DNA from: Oscheius onirici
Lineage: Eukaryota > Nematoda > Chromadorea > Rhabditida > Rhabditidae
Direction of reading: 5' to 3'
Length of the DNA: 64,000 nt
NCBI GenBank assembly: GCA_932521025.1
Contig: OW051471.1
Location: 9,362,001 to 9,426,000 of the forward strand
Positions within the stretch are counted from its first letter, which is position 1; each line of letters starts with the position of its first letter. The position numbers were made by a program, and so were the translations under genes. The notes beneath the pieces were generated by a model that was not told the DNA's origin, ran no database searches, and was given only the letters and a program-made list of their open reading frames with translations. Positions 19,012 to 31,908 of this stretch are shown here, in pieces.

Positions 19012-19852
19012 CTACCGGGCGGCTAGTCGGCTACTCATGGTAGTTCCTTTGGGCGTCGTGAATCTTCCCTCAGGGACCGTTGGTGAACCGAGCACAACTT
19101 GAGTCTTCTTGACTATTTTCTTGTTCGTGCGCTCCAATCTGGAGGTAGATGGCGCGGTGAACCTGCGAGTCATCGTTCCTCGTCTTTGAAATATCCGCCT
19201 GCAAGTTTCTAAATTGGAACTGATACTGATTGATCAAACCTTGCTGATGAAATAACGGGAGCTGTCGGAGTTCCAAAGAAGTATGGTAAAAATGGAATTC
19301 TAAACGTAGTTTATCAACTTTAAAAAACTTTCGAGAAATCGATAATTTGAAGAGACAAGGAATGAGAAATGACTTGACTGAACACTCAAATGCACCATTG
19401 AAAAAATAATCCGACCAAAGAAACATGTTGAATTTTTCAAACTACAGTTGCAACTTTCAATGTGAAAAGAAATGAAACCTCTAAAATATCGGGAATCCGC
19501 TGCGCTGATATCCAGCTGACCTTTTCTTGTCTTCAAAAATCAATAGTGCATGTCGTAAAAGGGTAAAGCTAATTAGGGTATGTTTACGATGGGTAGATGT
19601 TTTTTGTAGACTGATTTTTTTCCTTTGGGCGTTCAAATTGATTTCAAAGGGCATTCAAATTTTCCTAACTTCAATTCCAAACGTCATTTTTGAAAAATAG
19701 TCGAGAATTGGATAAAAAGTCGACTGAGCTGCATATTGTCTACGAGATCTTTGCGAAAAGGCTTCTGAGACATCGATTCTCGGTGTCACAGCAACTTGGG
19801 AGTTTTCTAAAACAAGACCGTCTATAGAGTCTGTAAGCAAGCATGTTGACAT
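19012..19852 (-). CDS. Small basic protein, probably two or more exons
   Basis: The last exon (from an AG near 19200 to TAG at 19012) reads MTRRFTAPSTSRLERTNKKI, VKKTQVVLGSPTVPEGRFTT and PKGTTMSSRLAAR. It is a Lys/Arg/Thr-rich tail. A candidate first exon from 19852 reads MSTCLLTDSIDGLVLENSQV, AVTPRIDVSEAFSQRSRRQ. The middle (19220-19540) has short open pieces but I could not fix the joints. No membrane segment is present. I do not recognise the family; the SPTVP and APSTS motifs would suit a phosphorylated nuclear or cytoskeletal protein, which is only a guess. Confidence 0.4.
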
Positions 19853-19983
19853 TCTAGCGATGCCAAGTACAAAATGGTGCACTTGTTCATTTTATAAAGC
19901 CTGAATATCAGCCGGAGATCATATATACAAGATAATAGCAAAAGTTGGGAATCACTGGACTCATTGTCATTAAGAATGGAAGA

Positions 19984-20696
19984 TTAGTGAAGAAGAGCTC
20001 CCTTGGAGTAGCTGCCATACAGACGGCGGTAGTCCTCGCGGTCCCGGAAATACATGTAGCAGCGTTTGGTGACGAAGAAGAACCAGAGGTCGATGAGGGT
20101 GAAGAAGGCCATGGTGGCAGCGACGAGTCCGAAAGCCAGACGACGAGCAACTTCCTCGTCATGGGTCCTCTGGAACGTGCGTTCGTAACCGAAGATGTCC
20201 TAAAAGAGTCTTGTCCTTTCGCTCAAAATAACATGTTTACCGTCGCGAATGTGGCCACGGGGGAGAAGGGAGCAAAACATCCAATCAAAGAAGCCACGGT
20301 AACGACAAGAGAACCGATGGTGAACAGAGCCCACATGACGACAAAAGGCAGAACGAAACGGCAGTTGTGCTTCTTGATTCCGACGAATAGGAGAATGGTA
20401 CAGAGCATTTCAAAAAGAAGGATACTCATCTGAAAACTGACAATTTCATGTGGGAAAGTATGGAAAACTCACAGCCGGATAGTCGACACGATAGCGGCCA
20501 AACGCGCGGTAGAGAGAGATTCCAAAGACGAAAAGCATTAGCCAGCCGATTCTCTTGGCTCCTTTCTATAGAAGTAACTGTTTGCCATAAAGGAATCAGC
20601 TCCTACCTTGGCATGAACGGTGCCGCAGCAGCAGTGCTTGCACATGTACTTGTCGTCATTGTGAGGGAAGGTGTCTTCGGTGACGGGGTGTGTCAT
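19984..20696 (-). CDS. Four-helix LAPTM-like membrane protein
   Basis: The start at 20696 gives MTHPVTEDTFPHNDDKYMCK, then HCCCGTVHAK, a Cys-rich cytosolic head. Four membrane segments follow: IGWLMLFVFGISLY, MSILLFEMLCTILLFVGI, FVLPFVVMWALFTIGSLVV and RLAFGLVAATMAFFTLIDLW. The short tail is YFRDREDYRRLYGSYSKGAL. The head-plus-four-helix layout and length (about 195 residues) resemble LAPTM4/5-type endolysosomal proteins or related nematode tetraspan families. Four exons with canonical joints; exon 1 is 20607-20696. Placement in endolysosomal membranes is inferred from the family resemblance. Confidence 0.7.
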
Positions 20697-22074
20697 TTCT
20701 AGAAAATGAGAAAAATGTGAAGAGAAACAGGAAGAGAAGCTAGAAGATGAATGAAATAGACAAGAATGGGATCTTATTTGCCCCGCCCATGCTTTCGAGC
20801 CAAAACAAACAAGGTCTGGGATAAACAAAAGTGCAGAAGGTCGTCATATTGTTTTGGCAATTCTGTGGATTTTGTAGTGCACGGGTGAGTCTAATATCTT
20901 CAGGAAGAAAGTAGTTATTTGATAAAAAAAAGTTAGTAGCATTGTCTTTTGGGTTGTAAGAATTCAAAACAATCTTCTATTTTGATGAAACTGGGGGTTG
21001 CACGCTAACTTCTCGGCAATAATAGTCAAAAGGCAAAGAGTGTCTTTGAAATTAGTACAAGTTATATCTATAGATAGCCTAACAAATTTGCTCAGGCGGA
21101 AAGGGCTTGTTTGCCAGACTCCTCTTGTTTTTGTGAGATGTCTTGAACATTACCATAAACAAGAGCTGAGACAAACAAAAGTTCAAATGAACTCTGAGCT
21201 TTTCTTGAACTTATTCAAAGCATTTGTCGCTGAACTTTTCTTACGGGTCACGTTCTCAAACCATAAGACATGGTTGACAATGTATTTTGTGCTATAGTCT
21301 CTTGATTAAGGACACGAAAACATTTTTTCTCTATTTGGATAGTACAATATGCTTCGTAGTCTAAAAATACAACTCGTTCGTCTCGCCGCATGTGGGTGAT
21401 ACGTAAGCAATTCTTAACGTTTCAGAGTTTTCATCAAGTCTGAATTGAAGGGAAGCGAGGACTGCCTCATGATATGTCCAAAAACAAATACTGTAAAATA
21501 ATTTCGAAGAAACTTCACAGACAACAGTCAACAGCAGAAAGACTTGAAAGTAGAGGAAATTGAAGCCTCACAATTAGCTGGGACATGGGCTGAATTGTGC
21601 GCGAACTGGCAAAACATCCAATAGCCGGGGCCTGTTTACGTGCTCTGAGTTCACGTGCCCGACGCGACCAAAACAACACGATAGTAAACAGACGTGATCA
21701 AAAGACTACTGTCTCCTTCCTCTCTGAACAACATGTTCTCAATATTCACAATTATTATTTGTTCAATTTTGAAGGCAAGCGTGTGTTGTGTAGAAATCCG
21801 AAGCATATGAAGCAAAAACAAATAGAGCAATACATAAGTGAAGTCAAGATCCACAAAAAATTTGTTAAGTCTCTAATAAAACTCTAGAAACCGGGCTGGG
21901 GGAATCTCAAATAAGGTCTAAAAACATCAAAAAAGCAACTCTCACTAGAAAGACGTCAAAGTAAAAAAAATACGAGGGAAGGCAAAGGCTCTGTGTGTTC
22001 ACGTAAAAATTGTTCACAACGGGGGATAAAAGGTAGAGTATGAGGGTAGACAAAAGGGAGAAGGAAAACCTAGA
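20697..22074. other. Intergenic stretch between the LAPTM-like gene and the 3' end of unc-31
   Basis: Two plus-strand open frames of about 97-99 codons occur here (20998-21297, 21597-21887). Both lack homology cues, splice context or favourable codon use, so I treat the area as non-coding, including 5' regulatory DNA of the LAPTM-like gene. Confidence 0.5.
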
Positions 22075-25000
22075 CTATTTGAAAAAGGAAAACACTTTTG
22101 ACCCGGCACCTTCGACCAGAGAGGAGACGTTGGAGACGGCAGCTGAAGCATTTCCAAGAGAAGTGGGAAAAGAGGAACTTCCTGTTGATCCGTTGCCTGA
22201 ATTTTTTTAAATTTTAAGCAGCTTTAAAAATGATCTACCATGATCATGCAAAGCCACATTGGTCTCCTCAAGCTGCATTCGTTTGGTGATGGACTGATAG
22301 ACCCGTCCGTTCAGCTTGTCATCGTCAATGCCGTGTAGCTCAAAATCGGAGTGGACTTTCTGAAAAGGAGGAAAGTTAAAATGAGTCGAGATGATGTATG
22401 TGTTTAACTTAGGCAAATCTGGCACAAATGTTCACAACAGCTATCAATCGAACATGACAATGTGAAAGTTAATGGTCGGTGTCTGTTATTTTCAAGCTAT
22501 TGGGCCTTTGCGTTTGTCTTCGTCGTCAAATTCTAGTAACCACACTTATGTAAATTGTCTGCGATAACCTATCAAGATGAAAAGTTGAATCTTAGACGAA
22601 AAAAGTCCGAGTTGTTTTGCATTTTCGGCTTCTTTCACTTTTGAGCTTTTAGATTTTTGTAAAGTCACATCAACAAAACTACATTCTGCCTCATGCTGGA
22701 ATCGAACCAGCGACCTTCTGTTTACTAGACAGACGCTCTGCCACTGAGCCAATGAGGCGATGTTAGAGCCTAACAGTGCAAATATCGCTAGCAAAGCATT
22801 TGGGGACAGCTGGCAGTATATCCAGAGCTAGGGAAAGATGGCGTATTGGTTGTCTATTTTAGCATATTTCTGGCGACTTGTTGTGTATATAGGTAATCTT
22901 CTTTTCAAACAATTCAAACAGAATTTACAACTCAAAATACTTTGCACGACAGTTTTTTTCTTCGTATCTGTTCATCCTTTGCTTTTCTTTTGTTTCTATT
23001 TTGTGTGATCATTCTCTCTCCCTTTTTCTCTCATTTGGGTTCTTCTTTACCTTGCTAGGCCGAAAACATTTTGCTAAGCCGAAGTTACCATTCTAGGATG
23101 AACAATTTTAGCAAAGTTGTTTGCTGTTCGTTTTTTATGTTCGGTCTAGCAATTATGCTTCGGCCTGTAAAGAAGCGCCCTCATTTGTACCGATTTTTCA
23201 ATAATTGAAATCATTAACTCTGTTCTCCTCTTTGAGATGCTCGAGAGAGAAAAGTTGAAGCTGGAGCAAGAAAAGAACAAATGGAACGTAGAATATCGAA
23301 AAATGTAGGTCAACTGATTTCAAGATTTTCGAGTTTAGACCATTCTGATTGTGGTCTCTCGAAATGGGTTTTTGTTAAAAAGAGCGTCTTCTGGAAGTGA
23401 AAGTGGGTAAATCTGACAAGCACGTCTCGGCACAATGATTACCTTGACAATGAAGCTGAGACTTTGAAACTGATAGAGACTCAGAGACTGTTGAAGGCGT
23501 TCAGTCAACCACTCGTTGATCATCTTCATCTGTGTCTCGTACCATTTCTGCAATCAATTGTTTTGGAAAATGTGATATCTACTTACTTCAAAGGCTTTGT
23601 TGACCCAGATCTCGTCGACAACAATCTGCCGCAACTGTTCTGTACAGGCACGCATGAAGGTGACGTACTGGTTGCCAACATGACCAGTTGACTGTTGTTG
23701 AGTGACGGGAGTTTTCTGAAAACATATCATGAGTATGAGCAGCATATATTTGGAAGCAAAGTTAACTGCTCTCAACATCGAAAGGTATATATGAAAGATC
23801 AGTTAACCACGATGTTCTTTGCAGCTCTGGATTTATAACTGCTGGCTATAAAAGACCTTACGGGCAATATTTGAACGGTTTCTCCCCTTCATCGCCTCAT
23901 TGGCTCAGTGGCAGAGCGTCTGTCTAGTAAACAGAAGGTCGCTGGTTCGATTCCAGCATGAGGCATTAAATATTTTTAGTTTGTATCACCGTAAATTCAC
24001 TAACAATCTGTATAAGTTGATTTTTTTTCCAAGTTATTTCCTTAATCGAGTATCTCTAAACATCGGAAACTAAAAACTTCAAAATCTTTTTGTAAGATAC
24101 CACTCACCGAAGCTGGAGAACCAGCTGCGCCACCAGGAATATTGATGCCCTGTTCACCAACCATCGTTTTCATCTTATTGAACAACGACGTCGTCTTTGG
24201 CTAAATTGAATCGTAAGCACAGAAAAGAGGCTCCGACTCACAGCCATAGACAAAATGGTGCCGAGTGGATTTCCTTCATCGTAGCGAGCCAACTTCTGCA
24301 ACACACCCTCCAAAACACCGATGAGCTTGTCCTGGATGATAGCTTCCATGTCGCGAAGCATCGTGTCGAGCGTCTCATCGAGTTTGTTGTGATATTGTCG
24401 TGACTGAATTGAATCCTCCTCAGTAGAATATGGTCTTTTTACGTCTGTTGTGTCGTTAGCTAATCTAGCAGCTCGAACTTTGCTGCTGAATATCACGTTG
24501 ATCATGACACAAACTTCCGTCGGCAGGATATAATCTGTCGATTTACGGGCTTTCTGCATCCAGATATCAAACTGTTGATAAGTGCTAAAATATGCTCACA
24601 ATTAGAATAGTTATTTTTGCAAGATAATCGGAAAAGAAGAAAGCGATACCTGTTGGCCACTTTGGAAATCATTTCAGACGTCAAGGTTCTCATTCGAACA
24701 TGAAGGTATTTTCGGAACTCTTCCTCTGGCCAATTGAGATCCATGACAAACTCGTGAAGAGCATCCAACTTCCAAAATATGTCTTCAGAGGTTGGACAGC
24801 CGTCCCTGAATATCGAATTGATCCCGTTTTCCGGTTATTTTAGCGAATAGATTCGATTGGAAAGACCGTAAAGACGATGCAGCATGTATGAGTCAATCGA
24901 AAGGAACGTACTTTCTCTGCTCCCACTTCTCCTTGGTGAACCCTTTGTCGATGGCTTGAGCAACGGCATGCTCCATCAGATCGGTATATCTGACGACCAT

Positions 25001-28000
25001 AGGTTGGAACTGCTGTGTCAACTTGTTGTGGAAGATTCCATGTTTTAAGTGCTCTGAAAATTCAATTCTCAGTTTCAAATTTTGTTTTCAGAACTCACGC
25101 TCCGACATTAGGAAGTCATTCAGCATTGTGAACAGCTGGAAAGCGTCCCAGCTGTCGTGCGGCTGAACTTCTAGGGCAGCATCAAGATCTACGGAATAGA
25201 GTGACCAGAAGATTTCAGAATGATCGACGAGAAGATCCGAAAACCAGGCAAAGGCCTAAAAATGTCAGATTCGAAGGTTCGGAGAAAACGTTGATGACAC
25301 TCTAAATCGACTTGACTTGTGAAAACTGCCACGAACTAAAGGAGAAGGTGAAAATGAGTAGGGAAAGCCACACAGGAAGAGACAGTACTGATTTTTAGTC
25401 ATTCTTCACAATAACACACAGTTAAGGACCATTTGGTAAATCTGCACTGTCTGTGAGAACACACAAAGCGAGCGTTAGGCGGACCTGCACTCTCTAAAGG
25501 AGAGTACCAGGACCATTACCGACAGAGAGGAAAGAGAGATAGAGACAGATGCACATACCGATCGAAGTTGCTAAATAGGTTGGTTGAACTGATGGACACA
25601 TAAATTTGAAGGTACTCACCTCTCCATGATGTTCCTCGTTCTCTTTTAGGAGATCGATGCAGAGCTCGGAGACCCGCACCATGTCCTCTATCCTCTGGCT
25701 GGCCGAGATGTCTTGACCCATTCGTTCTGTAAATGTTCTTTGGGGGCTTTGCTGGCAATATTTGCACGGTTTCGCCCAAACATCGCCTCATTGGCTCAGT
25801 GGCAGAGCGTCTGTCTAGTAAACAGAAGGTCGCTGGTTCGATTCCAGCATGAGGCAGAAAAATCTTTTTGTTTCTTTTCCGAAAGTTTATAAAGGAGAGT
25901 TTGTCTTTCGTTTTCCCGACATCCTAGGCACCTATATCTATTTCGGCATAGCTATACGCTGTAATTAATGTTGACTCACGTTCAATCTTTGCCTCATTGC
26001 ATATCCTCGTGTAGTTGACCAGTGCAGCGTCTTCCAAACACTTCCTGATAACAGCTCTCACTTCTTCCGGCGGCACAGGGCTCACAACATCTTTCATAAG
26101 AACTCTTTCCAAAAGTGACAATGTTCCTTTCAGCGCCCCTTCTGGCCTGCCGAATGGAAAGCAAAACCTGAAATTTCTTGCTTGTCTAAAATAAATTTTT
26201 CATTTCTTACCGAAAGTTGGTAATCTGCTTCTCGAGCAACACTCGGAGTCGATCCTTGATCTCTTGAAACTTTTCCTTCTCTTCCTGCGTCACGGTTCCG
26301 ACACCTTCCGGTTTGTAGGGATCCTGTCCGGCTATAGCTGGGCTAGAAAAGCGGAATCGTTTTAACGAGATCAGTTTATGAGAACTCCACAACATTGACT
26401 TTTTGGATTTCTCCATAGGCAAGTTATTATTGAGCTCCAGGACATAGTTTCTTGTTAGAGTTCCATTGAGACTGTTTTGTACATCTCTAAATCGAAAAGT
26501 TTTGTCTAACTCTAGAGAAAAAGGTAAACAAGAGGTTAGTCAAAGAGATTCTAAGCAGAAGCAGAGAAACTGGCCAGAAGAAACCCGAAAATATATAAAT
26601 GAAAACTAAACGCACTGCTGCTCAGTTGCGGATCGATTTCCATGAACATGACTCGCACAGAAGGCAAAAGAGTAGTGCATCAGGGTGGGATCGATCAGAT
26701 GTCCTTCGTCGGCCTTTTCCAGCAGGGCTCGAAGAAGACTGATGTGTCGGTAACAGCCTCGAACCATGTATCTAGCACAGTACTCGTCCAGCGTGAAGAC
26801 TTGTGAAGGAGAAAACCATCCCAAAGAGCAGACATTTTCTTGGAGTCGGAAGTTGAGAACGCAGTTCTGGATGTCCTCGAAGGCATGTTGATGATCATTC
26901 ATAATAGGATCCGACTGGATGATTTCTTCCAGACCATACTTTGAGGCCTTGTCTTGGAAGCCTTGAGCTTGCGACGCTACTGCCGAGTGTTTAGGAGGCA
27001 CGGGTTTGTAGGATTGACCAGTGGCTCGACACAAAGCCTAGACAGTAAGTAGAAAAAGAGTGAAGACGAAGCTTACCTGCACCCAAAGATGTCTCTCGTT
27101 CTCGTCGTCTGTTGCAAAGACCAGCTCGTCTCCTTCTTTAATGCCACTGAAGAAGTGCTTCCCCCCTTGAGCAGCCAATTCTGAAAAGCTGTTGTTTTAT
27201 CCCTGCGATATTATTTTCTACGGTTTTGCAAAATGTTGTCTATTTCGGTCAAAACAGCAATGCTCAACCCACCTTGAACTGTCGGTTTGTAGTCTATAGT
27301 CTGTCCATCCAGTTGTTGAAATTCCGTCGGCTCAGACTTCTTTTCTCTGTAGCTACACACGGCAAATGTATACTGTGATACCTGACAAGAAGTTGTTTGG
27401 CAAAAAAAGTAATGAACTCACTTGAACTAAGACTAGAAATCGTCTTTTCCACTTCTTCCAGACCGTTTTACCCATACAAAAACAATATCCACAATATTTC
27501 AAGTTGAGCGGTTTTTCTACCCTGTAGAATTTTCTTTTGGATAGACCAAATAAGTTATTTACCGTATCGCTATCCTAATTTTAAGAGTCTGATCCTGGCT
27601 GTTTTTCGGTACTGTCATGGTATACCATTCCGGATTTCGGGAACAGTTTGGCGTCGGCTGGATGACTACCTGAATTTTTCTCATGGAAACAAGTTGAAAA
27701 TTTAAAACAAACCTTTCCAAGCTCCTTATCCTCAAAGGCGACGATACTTTTGACTTCCGAAAACAATTTAACTTTAACAACTGGAAGCACGTTTTTCGTC
27801 GTAAACTCGCCGAGGGTATCCCATCTGCAGAACGTTCAAAATTTGGGTCTACAAATTATGAAAGGTACCTAGGTTTGGAAGCTTCTGCATGATCCGTTTG
27901 AAGCTTGTGACCGTCCACCTCCATGGTGCAGTACACAATCCGATTGGGAGGAAGTGATTTCAGGCCTTGTACCTCCATGACTACAACCTAAAGAATCTTA

Positions 28001-31000
28001 TTTTTTCTATCATATGTCGGCACAACATGTGCAATATGTATGTTTTACATTTTGCTGTTTGAACTACAGTTTCATTCGACTCAATACTTTGATAAAATAA
28101 ACGGGAAGACGTCAACTGAAGCTCCAAAAAGTGTACACAGAGGCATTTTCGACGGAGTCCTAATAACTATGTCCCCAAGTTACTGATTACATGTCATTTC
28201 CGACTGTTGAACAGTTTTTTTTACTAATTCGTACCTCCATATTTAGAGCCAGAATGACATCACTTTTGCTCAAGATGATGTCCTGATCTTCGCTCTCCGC
28301 CTTGGCCAGACTGCCCGAACTTGATCTTCTCTTTAAGCTGAAAAAGAGACGCATAATTCGACGCGAACATGCATCGGTCCCGGGGTGCATAATCTCCGTT
28401 CCCGTGTAACACCAGGCCAACGAGTTCTTAGTTCTTTCCTATTGGAAAAGTGCTAAAAACTTTAAGCAGGTCTGTTGAAATCTGCCACATGCTTCCCTTT
28501 CAGAGGGGACAAAGACCCATAGGACAAAACACAAAAATAAGAGGAAAGATCAAGGCATTCATTGCATCTTCGTTCAATATATGTTAGTATCGGCCTCAAG
28601 CATATTAATCGCGGTCACCGTTAAAAGCTCTCAGCAAATTCCGTAATTGAAAACATGCTTTACAGGAGAGAGATGTTAGAAGAAGCTACTATATCAAACC
28701 CACAGAATTAGTAAGACTTGAAGCCAGAGCAAGAAAACGGCGCCCCACCACACCCTCCGATTTTTGAGACAGGACAGTTTGTGTTAGAAGGTGAGTGTGA
28801 ACCAGGGGTGCAGTGGGACGACCGAAAACTGAGGCTAATCTCGAAAATATAACAAGAAAATGGACAAAAAGACTGTTGGCAAACCTGTTAAAGAGGGACA
28901 GATCTTCAATGCTTCTGGATCTAAAAGTGTAACGTTCTCTAAATTAATGAAAAGGTTGGACCACACGTTGTTTTGTCATGGATAACACGTTTTTTGGATG
29001 GTTAGTTCTCAAAGAAATTAAGTTTATCTCACAATCAGTTGAGGGTTAAATACAGAACTGAGTACAATGCTCTCACTCTTCTTTTTCCCATGGACAATGG
29101 GGAATTTTCACTGCACCTTACTTTTTGTAAAGCTTTGGACCAGGCGCTCGGTAGACTTAAGTCCAGTCTAAAACGGCATTACAAAACATTGCGCAGGCAA
29201 CATCTTTTTCAATAACAGCTCAATGTGCACGCCAGGAAAAACCTATTTTTTATCGATAAATATCATTGAGTTTGAAGATTCAGAATTGGCAACGGCCTAT
29301 GTTTTCAGGCAAGGTTCAACATTTTCCTTACTAACCTTTTGAAAACTAAAACTATTAGTTGTCATCACTATCATTCCTGAAAAAGGTACAGGAGGGACCG
29401 AAAAAGGAGAGGGATAGAAGAGAGAGAGAGTGGAGTGTATCTCGTGGGTGCTTGAAAACCTACCGTTTTGTTTTGGTCTTAGGCGGGTTACTGAAAAGAA
29501 CATAAGAAAAATAAACAGGGTATGAAAAAATCACAACTGAATTTGAAGAACTGATTGATAGGTTGAATAATATAAAAAAGTGAGTAAAAATGTTAAAAAG
29601 CGGGTATTTTTGTGTAGCGTATTTTTTCAGGATACAAAGACTCACCGACTCTTCTCTTTTCGTTTTCCAGGGCCTTGGGAACCGGCCTTCACTACTGGGA
29701 CAGATTCCAGATTCGCTATCAACATGCTAGTAGATTGACGGTATTCATCGACAAAGAGTGTCTCCATGTCTTTCACGACAAACTTTGGCATGAGCTTTCG
29801 TAACTGAAACGATTCAAATGTCTCTCCATCTTTCTATTTCTCTATCCTATTATTTTCCAGTTTCTTCTCCCCCAAAAACATACTTTGCCATGTTCCTTTA
29901 TCAGCTCCTCTCGCATGCTAACTTCCCTCCTAATCGACGCCGTCTGCTCATCCGGATTTTCCAGCTGAAAGAGCGTGTTTAGAGGCACTCTTGCGGAGAC
30001 GAGATACTTACTTGTAATGCGTTGTAGATGATCTGATGCTCGAACTTTTTCACGCCGAGAATCTGTTGGAACATGTCGTAGAGTTGCTCTTTTGACAAGA
30101 CGCCATCGTTGGACGGATCCTTGTTTTGTGTCCTTCGGGTCCTGAGGCGAATCCTACAGAATAATTTAAGGACTGTACCTTGTTTTTGACGTCTCGTCCT
30201 CCGTCTTCGTGATTGCATCATACTTTGCCATCCAAGAGCTCAGAACCGTATCTTTGGATAGGCCCTCGATTTCGGGAAGGGATCGTATTCTCTTCTCCAC
30301 GTTTAGCCGAAAAACTTCCCGAAAGTCGTGCATTGAGAAGCCACCAGCATTGACGACCTTATGTACCCGTTCCGACTTGAGAAATACTTCCATGTAGCTT
30401 TGCATCGCTTTGTTCAATGCCTCGTCAGCCGGTATCCCCGTTTCTCCTCGAAGAAAGGCTTGGAACCTGGAAAGCCTTGAATAGAATTGCACTTATTGGT
30501 TGAAACACCTGTCTTTTAACCTATTCAACTCCTGCTTCGTCACTTTCAGCTGCCGCCGAGCCATATCTGAAGGCAGTTTGGCATTGAAATGGTAGGCTAT
30601 GCAGCGCGAGATGAAGACGTAGTGCTGAAGATGGCGCTTGTGGTCTTCTTCTTCCCTTTCAGCCCTAAAATTCTTGATTGAAATTAAAGAAAAGCAAGTA
30701 CCGTATCCTCTCCTGTTCTTCTTTACTGATGGTGGCATCACCTCCACTCGCTTGTGCTGTGGATGCTCCATCCGGTTCCTCTTCTTGGTCCGAAATGTCT
30801 TGGGAGGACTGCACGACTGGTCGAGAAGGAGCATTTCGGTTCTGAAAACAGGTGGTTGACAAGAAAATATACGATTTTCTCCGGTGTGTGAAGAGTGCTT
30901 GTCTAACTGTGGAGCCTGTGGCCTACTACCTACCTGGGAATGATGCAGTTGTCTGACCGTTTCAAGCAAACGTTTGCAGTAAGTTATATTGTTTTATCTT

Positions 31001-31908
31001 TCAAATTTAGAAATATCAAATTGGTGCGATGCAGACTGCTACTGGATTTTTATAACAAAGGTTTTATGTGAAGCATGTCTTGAATTTAATACGGTACGGT
31101 GACACATTTCATTTCATAAACATTTCTGACTCATTCGGTTACCCAAAATGTTAGGCCTACTTTCATTAGCAGATTTCCTAGAATAGGGAAACCTAAAGAT
31201 TATCTCATTTCAGTTCATTTTCTGTGCGCGCCTGCTACACTCACAACTACAACTGTGTACACCTTTGCCAGACTGAAACGTCATCATTTCCATAAAACAA
31301 AAGGAAAGATCTAATTGTGGCCAGCAGAGAAACTTTTGGTGGGGTTTAACAAAAATCGAAAATCCCTGAAATCGAAATCACAATCGAAAAATCATAAATA
31401 CTCACAGTTCTGCTCGGTGTATGAGCCTGTACCGAATCCTTCCTGCCATACGTGCTCGAACTATTGTTCCTCTTCAGCGAGTTGGTCTGACTGACGGAAT
31501 CTGATGGAGCTGGTGAATTGGATCGGGGAGAGTAGGTGCCACCCAAGAGGGATTTTTTCTTGCCAGGAAGAGGAATGTGTACCTGAATTAAACGAGTTGG
31601 TAAAATCCCTTTTTGGTCTTTCTGCCCCTAGCCTGTTAACAAGGAGGACGTTGAGTGCAAATAGGGTAACCCTATACGACACATTCCCATCGCATCGGCC
31701 ACACTAACTCAATAATTTAATCGACAGGCTAATGCTATTCGAAAGAGGAAAAGGAATCAACGGTCTATCTAATACCTTGTTTCATCTTATATCTTTTTCT
31801 GTCTAGGATCAAACTAGGGTTGAATGCCCCACATGTGTCAATAAAACGAACCTCTTCCTCATTCACATAGTCATCGTCGTCGTCTTCACTACTACTGGCA
31901 CCTAGCAT
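22075..31908 (-). CDS. unc-31: UNC-31/CAPS, calcium-dependent activator protein for secretion
   Basis: Primes dense-core vesicles for regulated neuropeptide release at the plasma membrane. About 25 exons. The start at 31908 follows TTTCAG directly and reads [19 protein letters not shown]. The N-terminal part has [20 protein letters not shown] and [20 protein letters not shown]. Next is the acidic/C2 region ([39 protein letters not shown]). The PH domain reads [20 protein letters not shown] and [19 protein letters not shown]. The MUN/DUF1041 region reads [39 protein letters not shown] and [20 protein letters not shown]. The C-terminal helical region ends [11 protein letters not shown] at 22075. 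A 27-bp microexon (29465-29491, NPPKTKTKR) and a neighbouring one suggest alternative splicing. Three tRNA genes lie in introns. Confidence 0.93.
22687..22758 (-). tRNA. tRNA-Thr(AGT), copy 1
   Basis: 72 nt. The 7-bp acceptor stem is GCCTCAT with ATGAGGC, the D arm is GCTC AGTGGCA GAGC, and the anticodon stem TCTGT/ACAGA encloses loop CTAGTAA, giving anticodon AGT. The T arm is GCTGG TTCGATT CCAGC. It lies in an unc-31 intron on the same strand as unc-31. TTTT follows within about 15 bases for Pol III termination. Confidence 0.97.
23894..23965 (+). tRNA. tRNA-Thr(AGT), copy 2
   Basis: The sequence is identical to copy 1 and to copy 3. It is antisense inside an unc-31 intron. The 5' flank (GCAATATTTGAACGGTTT) closely matches that of copy 3, and a TTTTT terminator follows. 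Confidence 0.97.
25785..25856 (+). tRNA. tRNA-Thr(AGT), copy 3
   Basis: Identical 72-nt tRNA, antisense in another unc-31 intron. The upstream flank GCAATATTTGCACGGTTT is shared with copy 2, which points to duplication together with its 5' control region. The anticodon loop CTAGTAA gives anticodon AGT. Confidence 0.97.

Noticed and set aside
20998-21887. Two plus-strand frames of 96-99 codons
   Set aside because: No family motif, and poor codon use compared with neighbours.
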